A stretch of DNA of 64,000 nt, taken from positions 62,246,501 through 62,310,500 of the forward strand of contig OY720349.1 in NCBI GenBank assembly GCA_963082975.1, written 5' to 3'. The translations under genes were made by a program, and so were the position numbers. The notes under the pieces were generated by a model, which searched no databases, was not told where the DNA came from, and saw only the letters and a list, made by a program, of their open reading frames with translations. The DNA is from Labia minor (lineage: Eukaryota; Arthropoda; Insecta; Dermaptera; Spongiphoridae). Positions 44,868 through 56,808 of this stretch are shown piece by piece (within the stretch, counting starts at the first letter, position 1; each line of letters opens with the position of its first letter).

Positions 44868-46411
44868 GTTTATGTTTTAAGGCAAAAATTCCTTTCTGAT
44901 ATTTTTATGATGATATTTTTACGTGAGCATCATTTTTGCAAGGCGTTCTCCTTACAAGAATTATTTAATATTATTCTAAATTCAATTGAGTATGAGTAGA
45001 GGGTAGAGGTTATTCATTTCGTCATCGTATAATGGTTATCATTCCTCATACATTTCCCCTCTTTTCTCTTATAATATTTTGTGAACATCTTAAAATTATT
45101 TTCTTTTCCTAATGTTATCGACCAGTGTATATGTGAGATTATTATTTAATAATATTCTGGAAAGTATTATGTTCACAATCTAAGAAATTTTAGCATATAT
45201 CTTTACTATTTTTGATATTTTAAAATTTAAAAATTGTTTCTTAATAATTTTAAAAGTAGGAAGTTTTCTTGGGATAGTGACACTTTTTAACCTCTTATAA
45301 ATGTATTACCACTCTAGAAATCATTTCAATATATATATATAGTGAAAAGATTTATTAAAAATTTAAAAACTTTAAATGCTTGTTTATCTTAATAAATACT
45401 AAAAGTAAAAATAAAATTTTTGTTCTCATTTGAAAATATTATTATCAATTCGTTTATTATTATTATTATTATTTTTATTTTAATTTATATCCAACATCTA
45501 ATTATTTATATTTTTTAAAAATATAAATTATGATTACCTGAAAAATTCTCTCGTTTTTATAAATAAATGTGAATTAACAAATAATATGAAATTAATTTCC
45601 ATTAAATTTCTTTAACGAATAAAGAATATAAATTATAGCTAGTTTACTTTTTTTAACTACTAAGTATCTATTAATTAAATGTCTTCAAAAAAAAAAAATA
45701 AATAAATACATAAAAATTAACATCCAATATATCAGATTAATATTTTTAATCTATTGACAAAGGAATTGTAAAATGTATTTTATACATCAATTGGATTTGG
45801 CAAATGAGATTATCCCTAAAATCAATCTATAATATGATTAAAAAGGATACCATCGTTGGGTGGGAGATGTATTCCCGATTTGTCCATTCCCAGGGGAGTG
45901 CTATCCGGATTGGCTCCCACGCGAACCTTTACTCTCAATGAGTTTGGAGCGTTGCTGTGGAGTCGGGACGCGTGCCGAGGAGGATGCGTTCCAGGACCGA
46001 ATTCAAAAGAATGAATGAAAGAAGGGATTGTCCCCTGAGAATAGTGCAAGCAGCATGCACCATGCACTAAGCATACAGGGGTACAAAACAACCCCCCCCC
46101 CCCATTGAGCAAATGAATTGTATATGCCATCTGAAAAAAGATTTCCGTGATATTTGATGTTAATCCATAACCTCCATTTATAAAACGAGCCTAAATACGG
46201 AACATAATAGCGATAACTCATGCTAGTAATGGCATGATTTCTATGTCTTTTGTAGATGGTTTCAAATAATTTACAAACCAAACGAATTTATATTTCTTGT
46301 TCTTATCTACTATAAATTATAAATGACCATGAATGATAGAAAGAATAAGAAAATTGAAACCTCCCATTATACTAATAATAAATCGGAAGAATATAACTAT
46401 TTAGAAAGTTA
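44868..46411. other. AT-rich spacer with a balanced island at 45840-46110
   Basis: The island (CCATTCCCAGGGGAGTGC, GCGTGCCGAGGAGGATGC) ends in a 14-C run at 46091-46104. Minus-strand ORFs across it have no recognised motif. The rest is AT-rich with an (ATT)n tract near 45455. Confidence 0.45.
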
Positions 46412-46997
46412 AAAAATCTGGAGTGTCTCCACTCGACTATCTCGCAAATTTGAATTGGATTAAATAACATATATTAATTTAAATTTAATTAATTGTAAAT
46501 TATAAATTAAAATTAATAAATTATTAAACCAGCGCATGTTTGGCTCTTTATTGATGGCACCACGTCACGTGTTGGCGCGTGAGATTTGCAGTGTTAAAAA
46601 TTAATTATGGTACTTTCAGCGATTCAATTTTATACAATTTTTAATCATGTGAAAAATTATCAAACATATATCTTTATTTTTACGGTCACTTTAGAAGAAA
46701 AAAAATCAAAACGTTGTGGGTAATGACCCTCTTCCGGTTGAGCTACATTTCTCAAAAGTTGATAGAAAACTATGAATTTTGAATAATGACCATGTTCCAA
46801 ATTTCATGATTCTAGCTCAAACCGTTTTTGCGTAATCTTCGTTACATAAATACACAAACACATACACACACACACAGAGAGACATTTTTCTCAACCTTAG
46901 TGAAAATGATTCAGGAACCTTCAAAACGTATAAAAACATCAAAATCTCAACATCGAAAATTTTTGTGATCTCAATACTATCTCTTACGAGATAGTAA
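46412..46997 (-). repeat. Family B repeat (HINE-like), copy 7
   Basis: Full-length minus-strand copy. Terminal hairpin on the left (CTGGAGTGTCTCCACTCGA), (AC)n tract at 46858-46876, and the other end degraded to CTATCTC-TTAC-GAGATAG. Confidence 0.8.
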
Positions 46998-47990
46998 AAA
47001 CTATAAAAAGACTAAGTATATATTTATATATTTATTAATTATACAAATGTTTTAGCTAAGTATTTCAAATATTTTTATATTTATTTTTAAAAATAATATT
47101 TTCTATTTTTGGGTAATAAAGAAAAAAAAATATTTTTTATTAGTATTATTTTTATTATAGAATATTTATTTATTTATTATCTTTTTCATTAAAATTTATA
47201 ATATAAATTTTCCTTTTTAAAGAAGGAATAAGCAAAGCATAAGCAATGAATAAATAAAAAAAATATAAAATTAATTTAGCCAAAACTAGAAAGTTCCATA
47301 TTTTGTATTTGAATAGACTTCATGATTTGTCGAGATGACGTGTGATGAGTGATCCGACCCTGTGGAATTAAGATCAAAGTTTTTTTACCCCTCTGAAATG
47401 TGTTGAAGCGCATATCTCCAATGCATTTTGTTAAAGTGCATGGGTTCGTGAATAAGTCCGCGTACGTTATGAATTAGGGGTGTCTGCCACGTGCCTCCCC
47501 CGAGTGTTCCTGGATACGATCCTGGGACGTTCCCATAATGTTGTGCGTGGGAATCGAAGACTATTCGGAAAACACCACCAAGAGCTTTGGCTGACTCATT
47601 AGCTAGACCACAAAAAGCCCTTCAGTCACGCATGGGCTTCTCATTCACATACAAAGTGAAAAGGTTTTCGACACTCAATAAAAATTGCGATTGATACCCC
47701 CGACGAATTGTCAAAAGACCGGATGCTTAATAAATGATAAAAGTGATAAATGAGTATGATTTGTCATCATTGGAACCACAATCATGTTCATATGAATCCA
47801 AAAAAATATTATTTGGATCTTTAAAAAAATTCAAATTCTAATATTAACAACCATAAATTCGATTGACAACGTATTCGTAAATTTAAAAAATTAATTGGCA
47901 TCCAAGAATATCAATTTTTTGGTACTGATATGAAACAGTCCTTCCCTCAACGGATTGGAAAAAAAACTGGGGGGCCATGTTTTGACAGTT

Positions 47991-48278
47991 ATCACAAGAG
48001 GGCAAGACATTCTGTTTACTGTGGCCCTAATTTTAATATTAAAAATAAATAAAAAAACATATTTCATATGTATATTTATTTTTATAAAGGTTTAGGGAAA
48101 ATTTGCAATTATCACCAATTAAAAAAGATTTTGGTATATTTAATGTATATAATATATATTTAAATTCAAATTGTATTTAATTGCGCTATCTATTGGGTAA
48201 AGCAAACACAATGGTGAAGGCCGCGCCATCTCTTGACCTAAAGTTAAGCTTGGGTGAAGATCTCGCCCTCTTGGGGGC
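47991..48278. promoter_or_regulatory. Cluster of CTCF-like motifs (possible insulator)
   Basis: Four words fit the CTCF core CCASYAGRKGGC or its inverse: ATCACAAGAGGGCAAGA (47991, plus), GCGCTATCTATTGGG (48183, minus), GCGCCATCTCTTGAC (48223, minus) and TCGCCCTCTTGGGGGC (48263, minus). One plus-oriented site faces three minus-oriented sites within 290 bp. Individual matches are imperfect, and binding is inference. Confidence 0.35.
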
Positions 48279-50135
48279 AATCATTTCTATCTCGGAACCA
48301 TGGATGTAAATAATTACCAATTTTTTTTAAACCTTTAACAGGAACAAAGCAACATTTTCAGAGAATTGGATTTTCTTTGCTCAAAATCACTAGTGACAGC
48401 ATTTTTAGAAACTTATCTACAAAATTTAATGTTTGTGTGAAGATGGTAAATATTCTATTCTCTCTATTATCCTCAATTTATAATCGGAAGAAAGTTACTA
48501 GAATAGAGATTTTAATTAATAAATTATATGTAATTATTAATATGTAATTACTTTATTAATCCGAGAAGAGTTACGAAATGTAAAGACTAGGCATCAAACC
48601 ACACTCATAATCTTCCCAAAAATTTAATAATAGTTTAAGAGGCTAACTAAATGATCATATATTCACAAAATTATATTTGTAATTAATATTTCAATTAATT
48701 TTGGAATATAAATTCACAAAAAAAATATTCATATAAGTAATATTAATAATGAAAATTCTGCCAATCTCCTATAAATTAACTCCTTTTGGATTCAAATGAG
48801 TTTATTCTATTTATTTATTTAGTATTTCTTAACTTAATCTAGTTAAAGTCACTTCATTTATGTAACTAATATTTTTTTAAAGACTTTGATTATTGCCATA
48901 GCATTTAAGATTATTGTAAAATCTGAAACCAAATAAATTTAAATTTATAACTACAAATTTTAATTTCTAATCATAAAATTCATTTATGATATTTTGTATA
49001 TAACTAAATAAATTGATTTTATAAGTTTTTACATATTTTAAGTATTTTTTATTATACATCAATTTGATGATTATTTTCAAAAAAAAAATTTTTTGGGAGA
49101 AGAAGGGAGAAATTTTCATTTATTATCAATGAAAATATCTATTTATTATGAATTTTGATTTATCTTTCTTTAGTTTTGGGACAGTTGAGTGTTTCCCTTT
49201 TAAAGAGCGTTTCCCAATTCAATTGGGCCCTTTAATTATCTTACTGTAATTGAGGGAGAGAGTGTTTGGGGGTGTTGTTTGGCTTAGTTGAGGGTGCAGA
49301 TGTGTGACATTTGTCCAAGTAAAGAGCATTGGGGTGGTATGAATGATAAATAGGCCACCAGAAACTTTTCCATCTAATTTCGTCTGGTTTATATCGTATT
49401 TGTAATGGAAAACCACGCGTTAATTATTGTACAATTGGAAATTAAGATGGAGATAAAATAAATTAGTTTAAGAAATAATTTTATATACATTTTGTGGGAA
49501 ATATTAGCAAAATAGCTGATTACTTTTAATAAAACTCATTATAAAGATATTTGTTTAAATACAATCAAATGTTTTCAAGTAAAATTTTAATTACAAAATC
49601 AAATTTTCCCCAAATTAGATTATGAAATTGGTTAATGTATCTATTAACAACAGTTGGAAAATTTAGGATTGTTTTTCAGATTTGTCTAATATTTTTGCAT
49701 TAATTTTTTTTTAAGTTTGATACTATTAATAAATAGTTTTAAAAAAATTCATAGGATTATTTTATTTTATAATATAATACTGTAGAATTCCTTCTAAATG
49801 GTGAAGTTTGATTAAAAGTAATTGGTAAATTGGGTTGTTATTCTTTTGGCAGAACTTAATGGTATTGACCCCTCTGACTGTTCTTTTATCTTTCATCTGG
49901 TAGTATTTCTTTATTTGGCCTTAGGCATTGATCGATGAAAGAATTAACTTAATAAGTCCAATGGACCGATTTTATTGATATCATTCTCACCCATTTCTCA
50001 AATGTAATTTCTCCCAGAATATGAGATAAAAACTGTTCCATAATTAACAATATGCCAGCCATTTAGATAAAACTCTTTTAGTGATTGCGTCGTTTATTTA
50101 ATTTTTTTTTTTTCGTTTGAGATGCCGCGTAAAAT

Positions 50136-50159
50136 ATTTCTGTCAATATTGACAGAAAT
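50136..50159. promoter_or_regulatory. 24-bp perfect palindrome with TALE-type half sites
   Basis: ATTTCTGTCAAT followed by its exact reverse complement. Each half holds CTGTCA/TGACAG, the core bound by Meis/TGIF-type TALE homeodomain proteins. It may be a dimer site or simply a short hairpin. Confidence 0.35.
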
Positions 50160-50459
50160 CCGCGCACACTGATAGGCGACATTATAATTAGACAACAGAT
50201 TTTTACTTCAATCTAACTTATTTATAGTAAATGTTTCCTCTTATCTGATGATTAAGTAGGTTCGTAATTTTTTTTATTATAAAATATAAAAAATAAATGA
50301 TTTTTAGTACTTGCTCCTCTGAACCAGTGTTCAGTACTTTAAAAAAATTATTCGTTATAAAATTAAGAATCTTGTTTAATAAGCTGCAGTGTGTCCGAAA
50401 ATATGTATAAATTAGCTGAGTTGATTATTATGAATATTTTCGGTTTGTTCGTTCTTTAT

Positions 50460-50600
50460 TACAGCAACCACATTCCTCCAACCATGTTTAGAGCCACTTC
50501 TGTCCAATTTCTATTCTATCCCGACTCTCTTTCGTCCCATTTATTGTCTGCTCCTTGGTTTATTCGCTCCCCAATTTGTTTGTCCAAATACAAGTTTCTT
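50460..50600 (-). pseudogene. LINE 3-prime fragment
   Basis: Minus-strand relic of the GATA-tailed LINE: CAGCAACCACATTCCTCCAA on the plus strand corresponds to its WRNLVAAA region. Poorly preserved. A second scrap lies near 50695-50745 and another near 53480-53560. Confidence 0.5.
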
Positions 50601-50778
50601 ACTAGACTAAACACGTTAATATTTTAATAATTCCGACTGGAAATTAATATTTTTATTCCTTGTCATACATCTATGAACAGATTGCCTGAGCCGAGGTAGG
50701 TATCAAATCAACAACACTCTGCCTCCTGTAACCACATTCCTCCGACCTACATATATACAATATGAAATATAATGTTAA

Positions 50779-51021
50779 CACACTATGAGCGGGGTGGGTA
50801 TTAGTACCCGTTGCGGGGACTGCCACTTATAAGCGGGGCGGGTATTTATACCCGTTGCCACTTATATGAGGGATATATATTAGTTATCGTTTAAAATAAG
50901 TAATTTTAAGTGACACAAGGGAAAATATATTTTATATAAGTGGCAACGGGTATAAATACCCGCCCGCTTATAAGTCGCAGTCCCCGCAACGGGTACAAAT
51001 ACCCGCCCCGCTCATAGTGTG
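50779..51021. mobile_element. piggyBac-type MITE with hairpin-rich arms
   Basis: TTAA flanks both ends (50775-50778 and 51022-51025). The termini are CACACTATGAGCGGGG on both sides. The inverted arms are about 85-95 bp long, each built of GGGTATTTATACCC-type palindromes spaced by GTTGC. TTAA targets are the piggyBac hallmark. No coding capacity; the loop between the arms is about 65 bp. Confidence 0.75.
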
Positions 51022-51025
51022 TTAA

Positions 51026-51609
51026 TAATAATATTCTTTCATGTATTCTATATATTGAAATGTTTTGATTTCAATATTTATTAATTCTTGTTTCTAAAAT
51101 TACTTTAATTATAATTAAATTACTGAAAGCTTATATTATTTTGTACAATTTTCATCTTACCTCTTAATATTTATAGTATTTTCAACTCTTGATTCAAACA
51201 ATTTGAAATAAATTAATTACATATAGGAATTATGTTACGAGTAGATCTTTCGGTTCAAATGTTATACCTACAATTGAAAGTTTTTTGTTTCGCTTTTGCA
51301 TCCATATCATTTATCTTTCTTGATTGAAGAAATTTCTTATATTGGAATTAGAAATGGTCGGATTCAATATCGATTGGGATGTTTCAAAGTGAAAGACAAG
51401 TTGACAGAATAAAAGAGGGTGCTACCCTTCTGATTACATTACGACAGACACATAGACAGGTGGCCACCTTTGATGGGATTTGTGCCTTGAGGTGGTTTCA
51501 ATTAAGGGATCGAATCAAATTCGTTCACACATTTCTTATTAAAAATATTATATATAGACCTTATTGTCGAAAAAATATAATATATAGTTTAAGAGATATT
51601 ATCATTTTA
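51026..51609. other. AT-rich spacer
   Basis: 51379-51520 (ACGACAGACACATAGACAGG, GGTGGCCACCTTTGATGGG) is somewhat balanced and gives part of an 87-codon ORF that I do not recognise and do not call. Confidence 0.45.
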
Positions 51610-52477
51610 AAGGGTGTTTCTCTTAGAGGTATAGAACTTTAAATTGTGGAATAAAACAACGATGGATTATTCGATTGACATGAATTTTATTTATACCAAA
51701 GATAATCTTGTGGCATTACATTTTATATATGATTTCTGGCATATGACCGCCACGGCTGGCTCGGATGTAGTCCAATCTGGACGTCCAATTTTTGATAACT
51801 TTTTCCAACATTTGTCTTCGTATATCGGCAATAACAAAATGGTCAAGCGTTTGTGGCTTATCCGCATAGACCAATGACTTTACATAGCCCCATAGAAAGT
51901 AGTCTAGCGGTGTTAAATCACAAGATCTTGGAGGCCAATTCACAGGTCCAAAACGTGAAATTAGGCGGTCACCAAAAGTGTCTTTCAATAAATCGATTGT
52001 GGCACGAGCTGTGTGACATGTTGCGCCGTCTTGTTGGAACCACAGCTCCTGGACATCATGGTTGTTCAATTCAGGAATGAAAAAGTTAGTAATCATGGCT
52101 CTCTACTCTTTCGGGTCTTCCTCAATGCTACGTTCTACAGTAGCAATAGCTTCTTCTGTACGCACCGTACGGCGTCTCTGGGGATGCGAGTTATCAATAA
52201 GAGTAAACGTGGTGCGAAAAAGTTCCATGGTTAATCGAATTAACTGCTCTGATGGACGATTTTGTCGACGATAAAATGGATGTAGTGCACGATACGTATT
52301 CCGTACAGAACCATTATTTTCGAAATAAAATTGCACTATTTGCAAGCGTTGTTCAGGCGTGAGTCTATTCATGATGAATTGCCAAACCAAACTGAGAATA
52401 AATCTGCTGTTAAATCGGTCGTCAACTTGAACAGTAATGCCAACTTAAAGTTCTATACCTCGAAAAAAAACACCCTT
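51610..52477 (-). mobile_element. Tc1/mariner-superfamily element, internally deleted
   Basis: TA flanks both ends (51608-51609 and 52478-52479). TIRs of about 30 bp: AAGGGTGTTTCTCTTAGAGG on the left and AAGGGTGTTTTTTTTCGAGG read inward from the right, both continuing TATAGAACTTTAA. The transposase is on the minus strand with the middle deleted. 868 bp against about 1.3 kb expected. Confidence 0.88.
51716..52390 (-). pseudogene. Tc1/mariner transposase with internal deletion and one in-frame stop
   Basis: The N-terminal piece (52390-52103) holds a helix-turn-helix start: MNRLTPEQRLQIVQFYFENN, then RRRTVRTEEAIATVE. After EEDPKE comes one TAG stop, and the same frame goes on with MITNFFIPELNNHDVQELW, FQQDGATCHTARATIDLL (second catalytic Asp) and WPPRSCDLTPLDYFLW (third catalytic Asp block; 36 residues lie between the two Asp). 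The first catalytic Asp and about 150-170 residues between the HTH and the second Asp are missing, so the protein is inactive. The PPRSCDLTPLDYFLWGYVK signature is common in insect and crustacean mariner-like elements. Confidence 0.88.
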
Positions 52478-53807
52478 TACTTGCGTTAATCTGTATACTT
52501 TGAAACTAATCAAATAAATAGTTTAAACTTTTCTTAATCCTTTTTCATTTTTTAGTTCGTATAATTTAATTTGAAAATGAACACAGAAGTACTAGTGTAC
52601 CATAAAATCGAGTGTTTTAATTAAAAATGTGTATAATTAATAATTAATTTGTAAATATTCCTAGCATAACTTCATAGATTTTTTTCCCACCAATATTCAT
52701 CATACCTATTGAAATCATTTAGAATAATTTGATTTATTTCTTTATTATTATAATCAGAATGTGATAATTGAAAATAACCTCATACTTACAGCAGTTTATT
52801 CTTTTCTTTTATAAGAAAATAATCCCCCCTAACATTAACAAATATAAGATTTCATGAGATTTATCATATTTCAATTAAGAAATTGTAATCTAGTTTTCTT
52901 GTTCTTTTTTTATATAAAGAGGGGAAATTAAAGAGGAATGTTTATTTTAGGGGCTAATTCTCCCTTGTTGAAACTCGGTATTTTTTTTTTTACTTCAGGG
53001 AATTAAAAATGTTAGTATAAAAAACTTCATTGAATTAATTCTAGGATCAGTCATTTTATAACTTAATCGTTCTTATATAATTTAATAAATCTTTTCATCA
53101 ACAAAAGATTTTATTTTATTTATTAATATAAAAATTAATTTATTTATATATCAGAAAAACTATATAAATATTTTAAAGATATTTAGAAAAAAAAATTATT
53201 TTCGATCCATGCGATTTTTTTAAATATCGAAGAACGTTTTATGTATTAATTTTGTTTTTTTTGATTTTCATATCTTGGCATTTATTTTTCCAACAAGCAA
53301 TCGGGCTATTTAATACTCCTTCCCTCTGCCGAGGTAAATCTAAATGCAGTTAGTTGCAATGGTCCACCCTCGAGATCCATAAGCGCCTTTGCCCATGGGA
53401 TTCAGTATGCATATTTGATGGGAATTTAATGTGCGCTTGAGTAAAAGAACTCACCGTAAGCTGCTTACGTTGCCTCCTGTCACCGCAATTTCTCTGTAGG
53501 TTTCTATTTATCTTCCCCCAACCATCGTCATCACCTAAACGACCCCTCCTCTCACTTCATCTTGTCTTTTTGATTCGTATCATTCATTTTTTATATAACC
53601 ATAGGCCTTTACGAATAATTGATAACGAAATGTTCAAAAGGGAATACAATCAGTAGAGGAGATACTTACAAAAGACCATGCATTAACAGATTACCGTATT
53701 CATATTATTGATATTATTATTGAAACAAAGAAATTTGAAAATGAAGTTTTTTTAATTTTAAAATATCAAAAAAATTGAATATTTTTTAATTTATTTTATG
53801 AACTTTT
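52478..53807. other. AT-rich spacer with a balanced island at 53290-53480
   Basis: The island (CCACCCTCGAGATCCATAAG, GTGCGCTTGAGTAAAAG) is unique; it runs into a LINE scrap on the minus strand. No gene recognised elsewhere. Confidence 0.45.
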
Positions 53808-53873
53808 ATTATCTCGTCAGAGATAGTATTGCGATCACGAAAATTTTCGATGTTGCGATTTTGATGTTTTTAT

Positions 53874-55050
53874 CAGGGCTTCGAACCGGAACTGAACCGA
53901 AAACCGAAAACCGAAAAAAACCGTTATTTTTGCCGGAACGAAAACCGGAGCTGAACCGAAAAAATAATATCGGTTTATTTCGGTTCAGTACGTGTTCAAT
54001 CCAGAGTTGCCACAAGAGGTGTTTTGGCAACACCCAAGCCCGAATTTTTCAATTAGTTATGCCTCGCACTGCATGGTGTCGCTAAAAACTTTGTTTCAAA
54101 AATTAGTGTCCTAGTCATACTCTCCCTTCGGTTGTGTTGGCAGCGTCTCGTAGTCGCAATACAGAATTTAATGTTTTCATCGTTTGTTTAATACTGATAT
54201 TTTGATTTAATGATAGTATTAATTTTTTAAATTATTTATTCCATTTGTTACAGGGTTATGTATTGATATAAAGAAAATGATTCATAAATATAAATAAAAT
54301 TATTAAATAAATTTAAACAAATATTGAATACCTTTGACCAAGTACGAAGATTAGACAGTAAAAAACTTATTTTAGAATTTTGGGAGGAAAATAAAAATAC
54401 ATATCCTCATTTTAACAAAATTGCAATGGTGGTTTTAGGAGATACTGCAACACAAGTTAGTGTTGAAAGAGCTTTCTCTGGTTTAAAGTTTATTTTATGA
54501 GACAATAGAAATAGTTTAAATGAAAATATATTGGAAGGTATTTTGATAATTAGAAGTAATTTTCATCTTTTATAATTATAGTTATAATTATAAGTAAATA
54601 TATCCAAGAATCCTGTATACTTTAACATTAAATATACGAATTTGTTTCGTTTGTTGAGTGTTTGAAAGTAGAAGGATGTAAAAAAATATTCATACTTATT
54701 TGTTCCGTTTAATAAATTATATTAACATCTTATATTAAATACTTCTAATTATTATACCTTTAATTAATTATTATTATTTATATTATATTGTATCAATTCA
54801 TGTAGTATGATTTAGGGTGGTAGCAAGAAATATTTTTATATATTTATGGCAGACTCGGCATACCCCGACCTAAATTTCTAATACAAATAAAAGGTCTTTA
54901 AAATTAATTAATCGGAGCTGAACCGAAAACCGAAAACCGAAAAAAACCGTTATTTTTGCCGGAACGAAAACCGGAACCGAACTGATATTTTTTTTTTTTA
55001 TTGAACCGGAACGAAAACCGAAACGAAAAAAATAACGGTTCGAAGCCCTG
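53874..55050 (+). mobile_element. hAT element inserted in a family B repeat, decayed
   Basis: Flanked by GTTTTTAT (53866-53873 and 55051-55058), an exact 8-bp duplication. TIRs are CAGGGCTTCGAACCG at both ends. Both ends also carry GAACCGAAAACCGAAAACCG arrays and, as a direct repeat of about 60 bp, the words GTTATTTTTGCCGGAACG (near 53921 and 54949). Of the transposase only the C-terminal dimerisation region survives (54344-54573). Confidence 0.9.
54344..54573 (+). pseudogene. hAT transposase C-terminal dimerisation remnant
   Basis: Plus-strand sequence reads LDSKKLILEFWEENKNTYP, then GDTATQVSVERAFSGLKF, a TGA stop, then DNRNSLNENILEGILIIRS. The SVERAFSGLK and DNR.SLNE..LEG.L.IRSN pattern is the hATC dimerisation domain; the E in VERAF would be the last catalytic residue. 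Everything upstream is deleted. A different hAT lineage from the one at 60849. Confidence 0.82.
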
Positions 55051-55632
55051 GTTTTTATACGTTTTGAAGGTTCCTGAATCATTTTCACTAGGGTTAAGAA
55101 AAATGTATCTCTCTCTGTGTGTGTGTGAATGTATGTAACCAAGATTACGCAAAAACGGTTTGAGCTAGAATGATGAAATTTGGTACATGGACATTATTCA
55201 AAATTCATAGTTTTCTATCAACTTTTGAGAGGTGTAGCTCAACCGAAAGAGGGTCATTACCTACAACGTTTTGATTTTTTTTCTTCTAAAGTGACCGTAA
55301 AAATAAAGATATATGTTTGATAGTTTTTCACATAATTAATAATTGTATAGAACTGCTATATATAGAATTTCAGCTTGATTGAATCGCTGAAAGTACGGGA
55401 ATTAATTTTTTAACACTGCAAATCACGCGCCAACACGTGCCATGGTGCCATCAATAATAAACCAAACATGCGCTGGTTTAATATTTATTATTTATAATTT
55501 ATAATTAATTAAATTTAATTTAAATATAATATATTATGTTATTTAATCCAATTCAAATTGCGAGATAGTCGAGTGGAGACACTCCAGCTTTTTTTTTAAA
55601 TTTCATTTCTGTTTTTTCCACCAAATAAGTAC

Positions 55633-55840
55633 ATAATTAATTTTTTAACAGTGCAAATCTCACGCGCCAACACGTGACCTGGTGCCATCAACAAAGAGCC
55701 AAACATGCGCTGGTTTAATCAATATTATTTATTAATTTTAATTTATAATTTAATTAATTTAATTTAATTTAAATTAATATATGTTATTTAATCCAATTCA
55801 AATTTGCGAGATAGTCGAGTGGAGACACTCCAGATTTTTT
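55633..55840 (+). repeat. Family B repeat, 3-prime half (copy 9)
   Basis: Starts inside the body (AATTAATTTTTTAACAGTGC), keeps ACGCGCCAACACGTGACC and the terminal hairpin. It lies directly after copy 8 in the same orientation, so it is a partial tandem duplicate or a second insertion. Confidence 0.78.
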
Positions 55841-56808
55841 TTTATACAGTTAATATACATTTTCTTGATTTTATTTCATCATATAATGTTATATTATTTT
55901 ATTTTATTTTCATTCTCGTTTTATATAATAAATATTTGTGAACTTGATGAGGTTTAAACCCTCACCCTCAAGTTTAATATTTCAGTATTTTAGCACTAAA
56001 ACTACTCTTGAAAAAATTTATATTATAATATATTCTATTAAATAATAACAAATACAAATTAAAATAATAATTTTTATATAACTAAATAACTAAAATAAAT
56101 AAAACAGTTAAAGAGTTTCAATTTTAATTATTTAATTTTATTTTAAATAAATTATTTTTGTTATTTCAAGTAAAATAAAATAAATGAATATCATTTGTAT
56201 TAATTAATAAGTAGTTGATAGTTTGGCAACAGGAGGATTCAATGACTCAGATTTCTTGGACTAACATAAACTTATAATCTATAATATTTTTAAATATTTG
56301 AACTATTTATTATTAAATAGATAAAACAATAAGATCTTCTCATTCATTCATTTAAATATTTAATAATCAAAAAAAAATAATAATTCATAAATATATTTTA
56401 CCATTCGTACTCAGTTCAAATACTCACATAGTTTCTATCCTAAATAAAATTATTATTTTATTGACATTGGCTCTACTTGCGCTGCCTTTAGCAATTCCCC
56501 TCAAATGTAAATGGCAAGTGTCGTTTCATTGTCTCAAAAGCCCTAAATTGGATTTGGATTGCATTTGACGTCAGCGTAGTGTTTTAGGAGTGAAGCCTCC
56601 ACTTCGCTCCAATCTCATTCCATCTTCCTTGCTTGATAGAGTTAGATGCCCTCGCCCTATTTCCTTCCTCAAAAATAGCTAGCTGGTGAAATGTTTTTAT
56701 TATCTCCCAATTGACTTCAATTTCAAATGGAAAAATTGAAAAGGGTAAGGGCAGGTCGAATTAAATTTAAATAAGCTAGGAAAATTCTAATTCTAATTCA
56801 AATAAAAA
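55841..56808. other. AT-rich spacer with a balanced island at 56465-56700
   Basis: The island (CTTGCGCTGCCTTTAGC, TTTGACGTCAGCGTAGTG) includes a CRE-like TGACGTCA and has no ORF. Candidate regulatory DNA by composition only. Confidence 0.4.

Larger units (their letters stand above)
46998..50459. other. Long spacer with a few unique balanced islands
   Basis: No gene recognised in 3.4 kb. 47310-47720 (CGTGCCTCCCCCGAGTGTTC, CACGCATGGGCTTCTCATTC) and 49160-49430 (GAGAGAGTGTTTGGGGGTG) are balanced, unique and lack good ORFs; they are candidate regulatory DNA. CTCF-like motifs cluster at 47991-48278. Confidence 0.45.
53808..55590 (+). repeat. Family B repeat (HINE-like), copy 8, split by a hAT
   Basis: The first 66 bp lie at 53808-53873 and the rest at 55051-55590. 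Both parts rejoin at GTTTTTAT, which was duplicated by the hAT insertion. The terminal hairpin is intact. Confidence 0.85.

Noticed and set aside
45822..46281. Two overlapping minus-strand ORFs of 92 and 102 codons
   Set aside because: The frames overlap each other, cross a poly-C run and show no domain.
51379..51642. 87-codon plus-strand ORF ending at the mariner TIR
   Set aside because: Its last residues are translated from the TIR, and no family was recognised.
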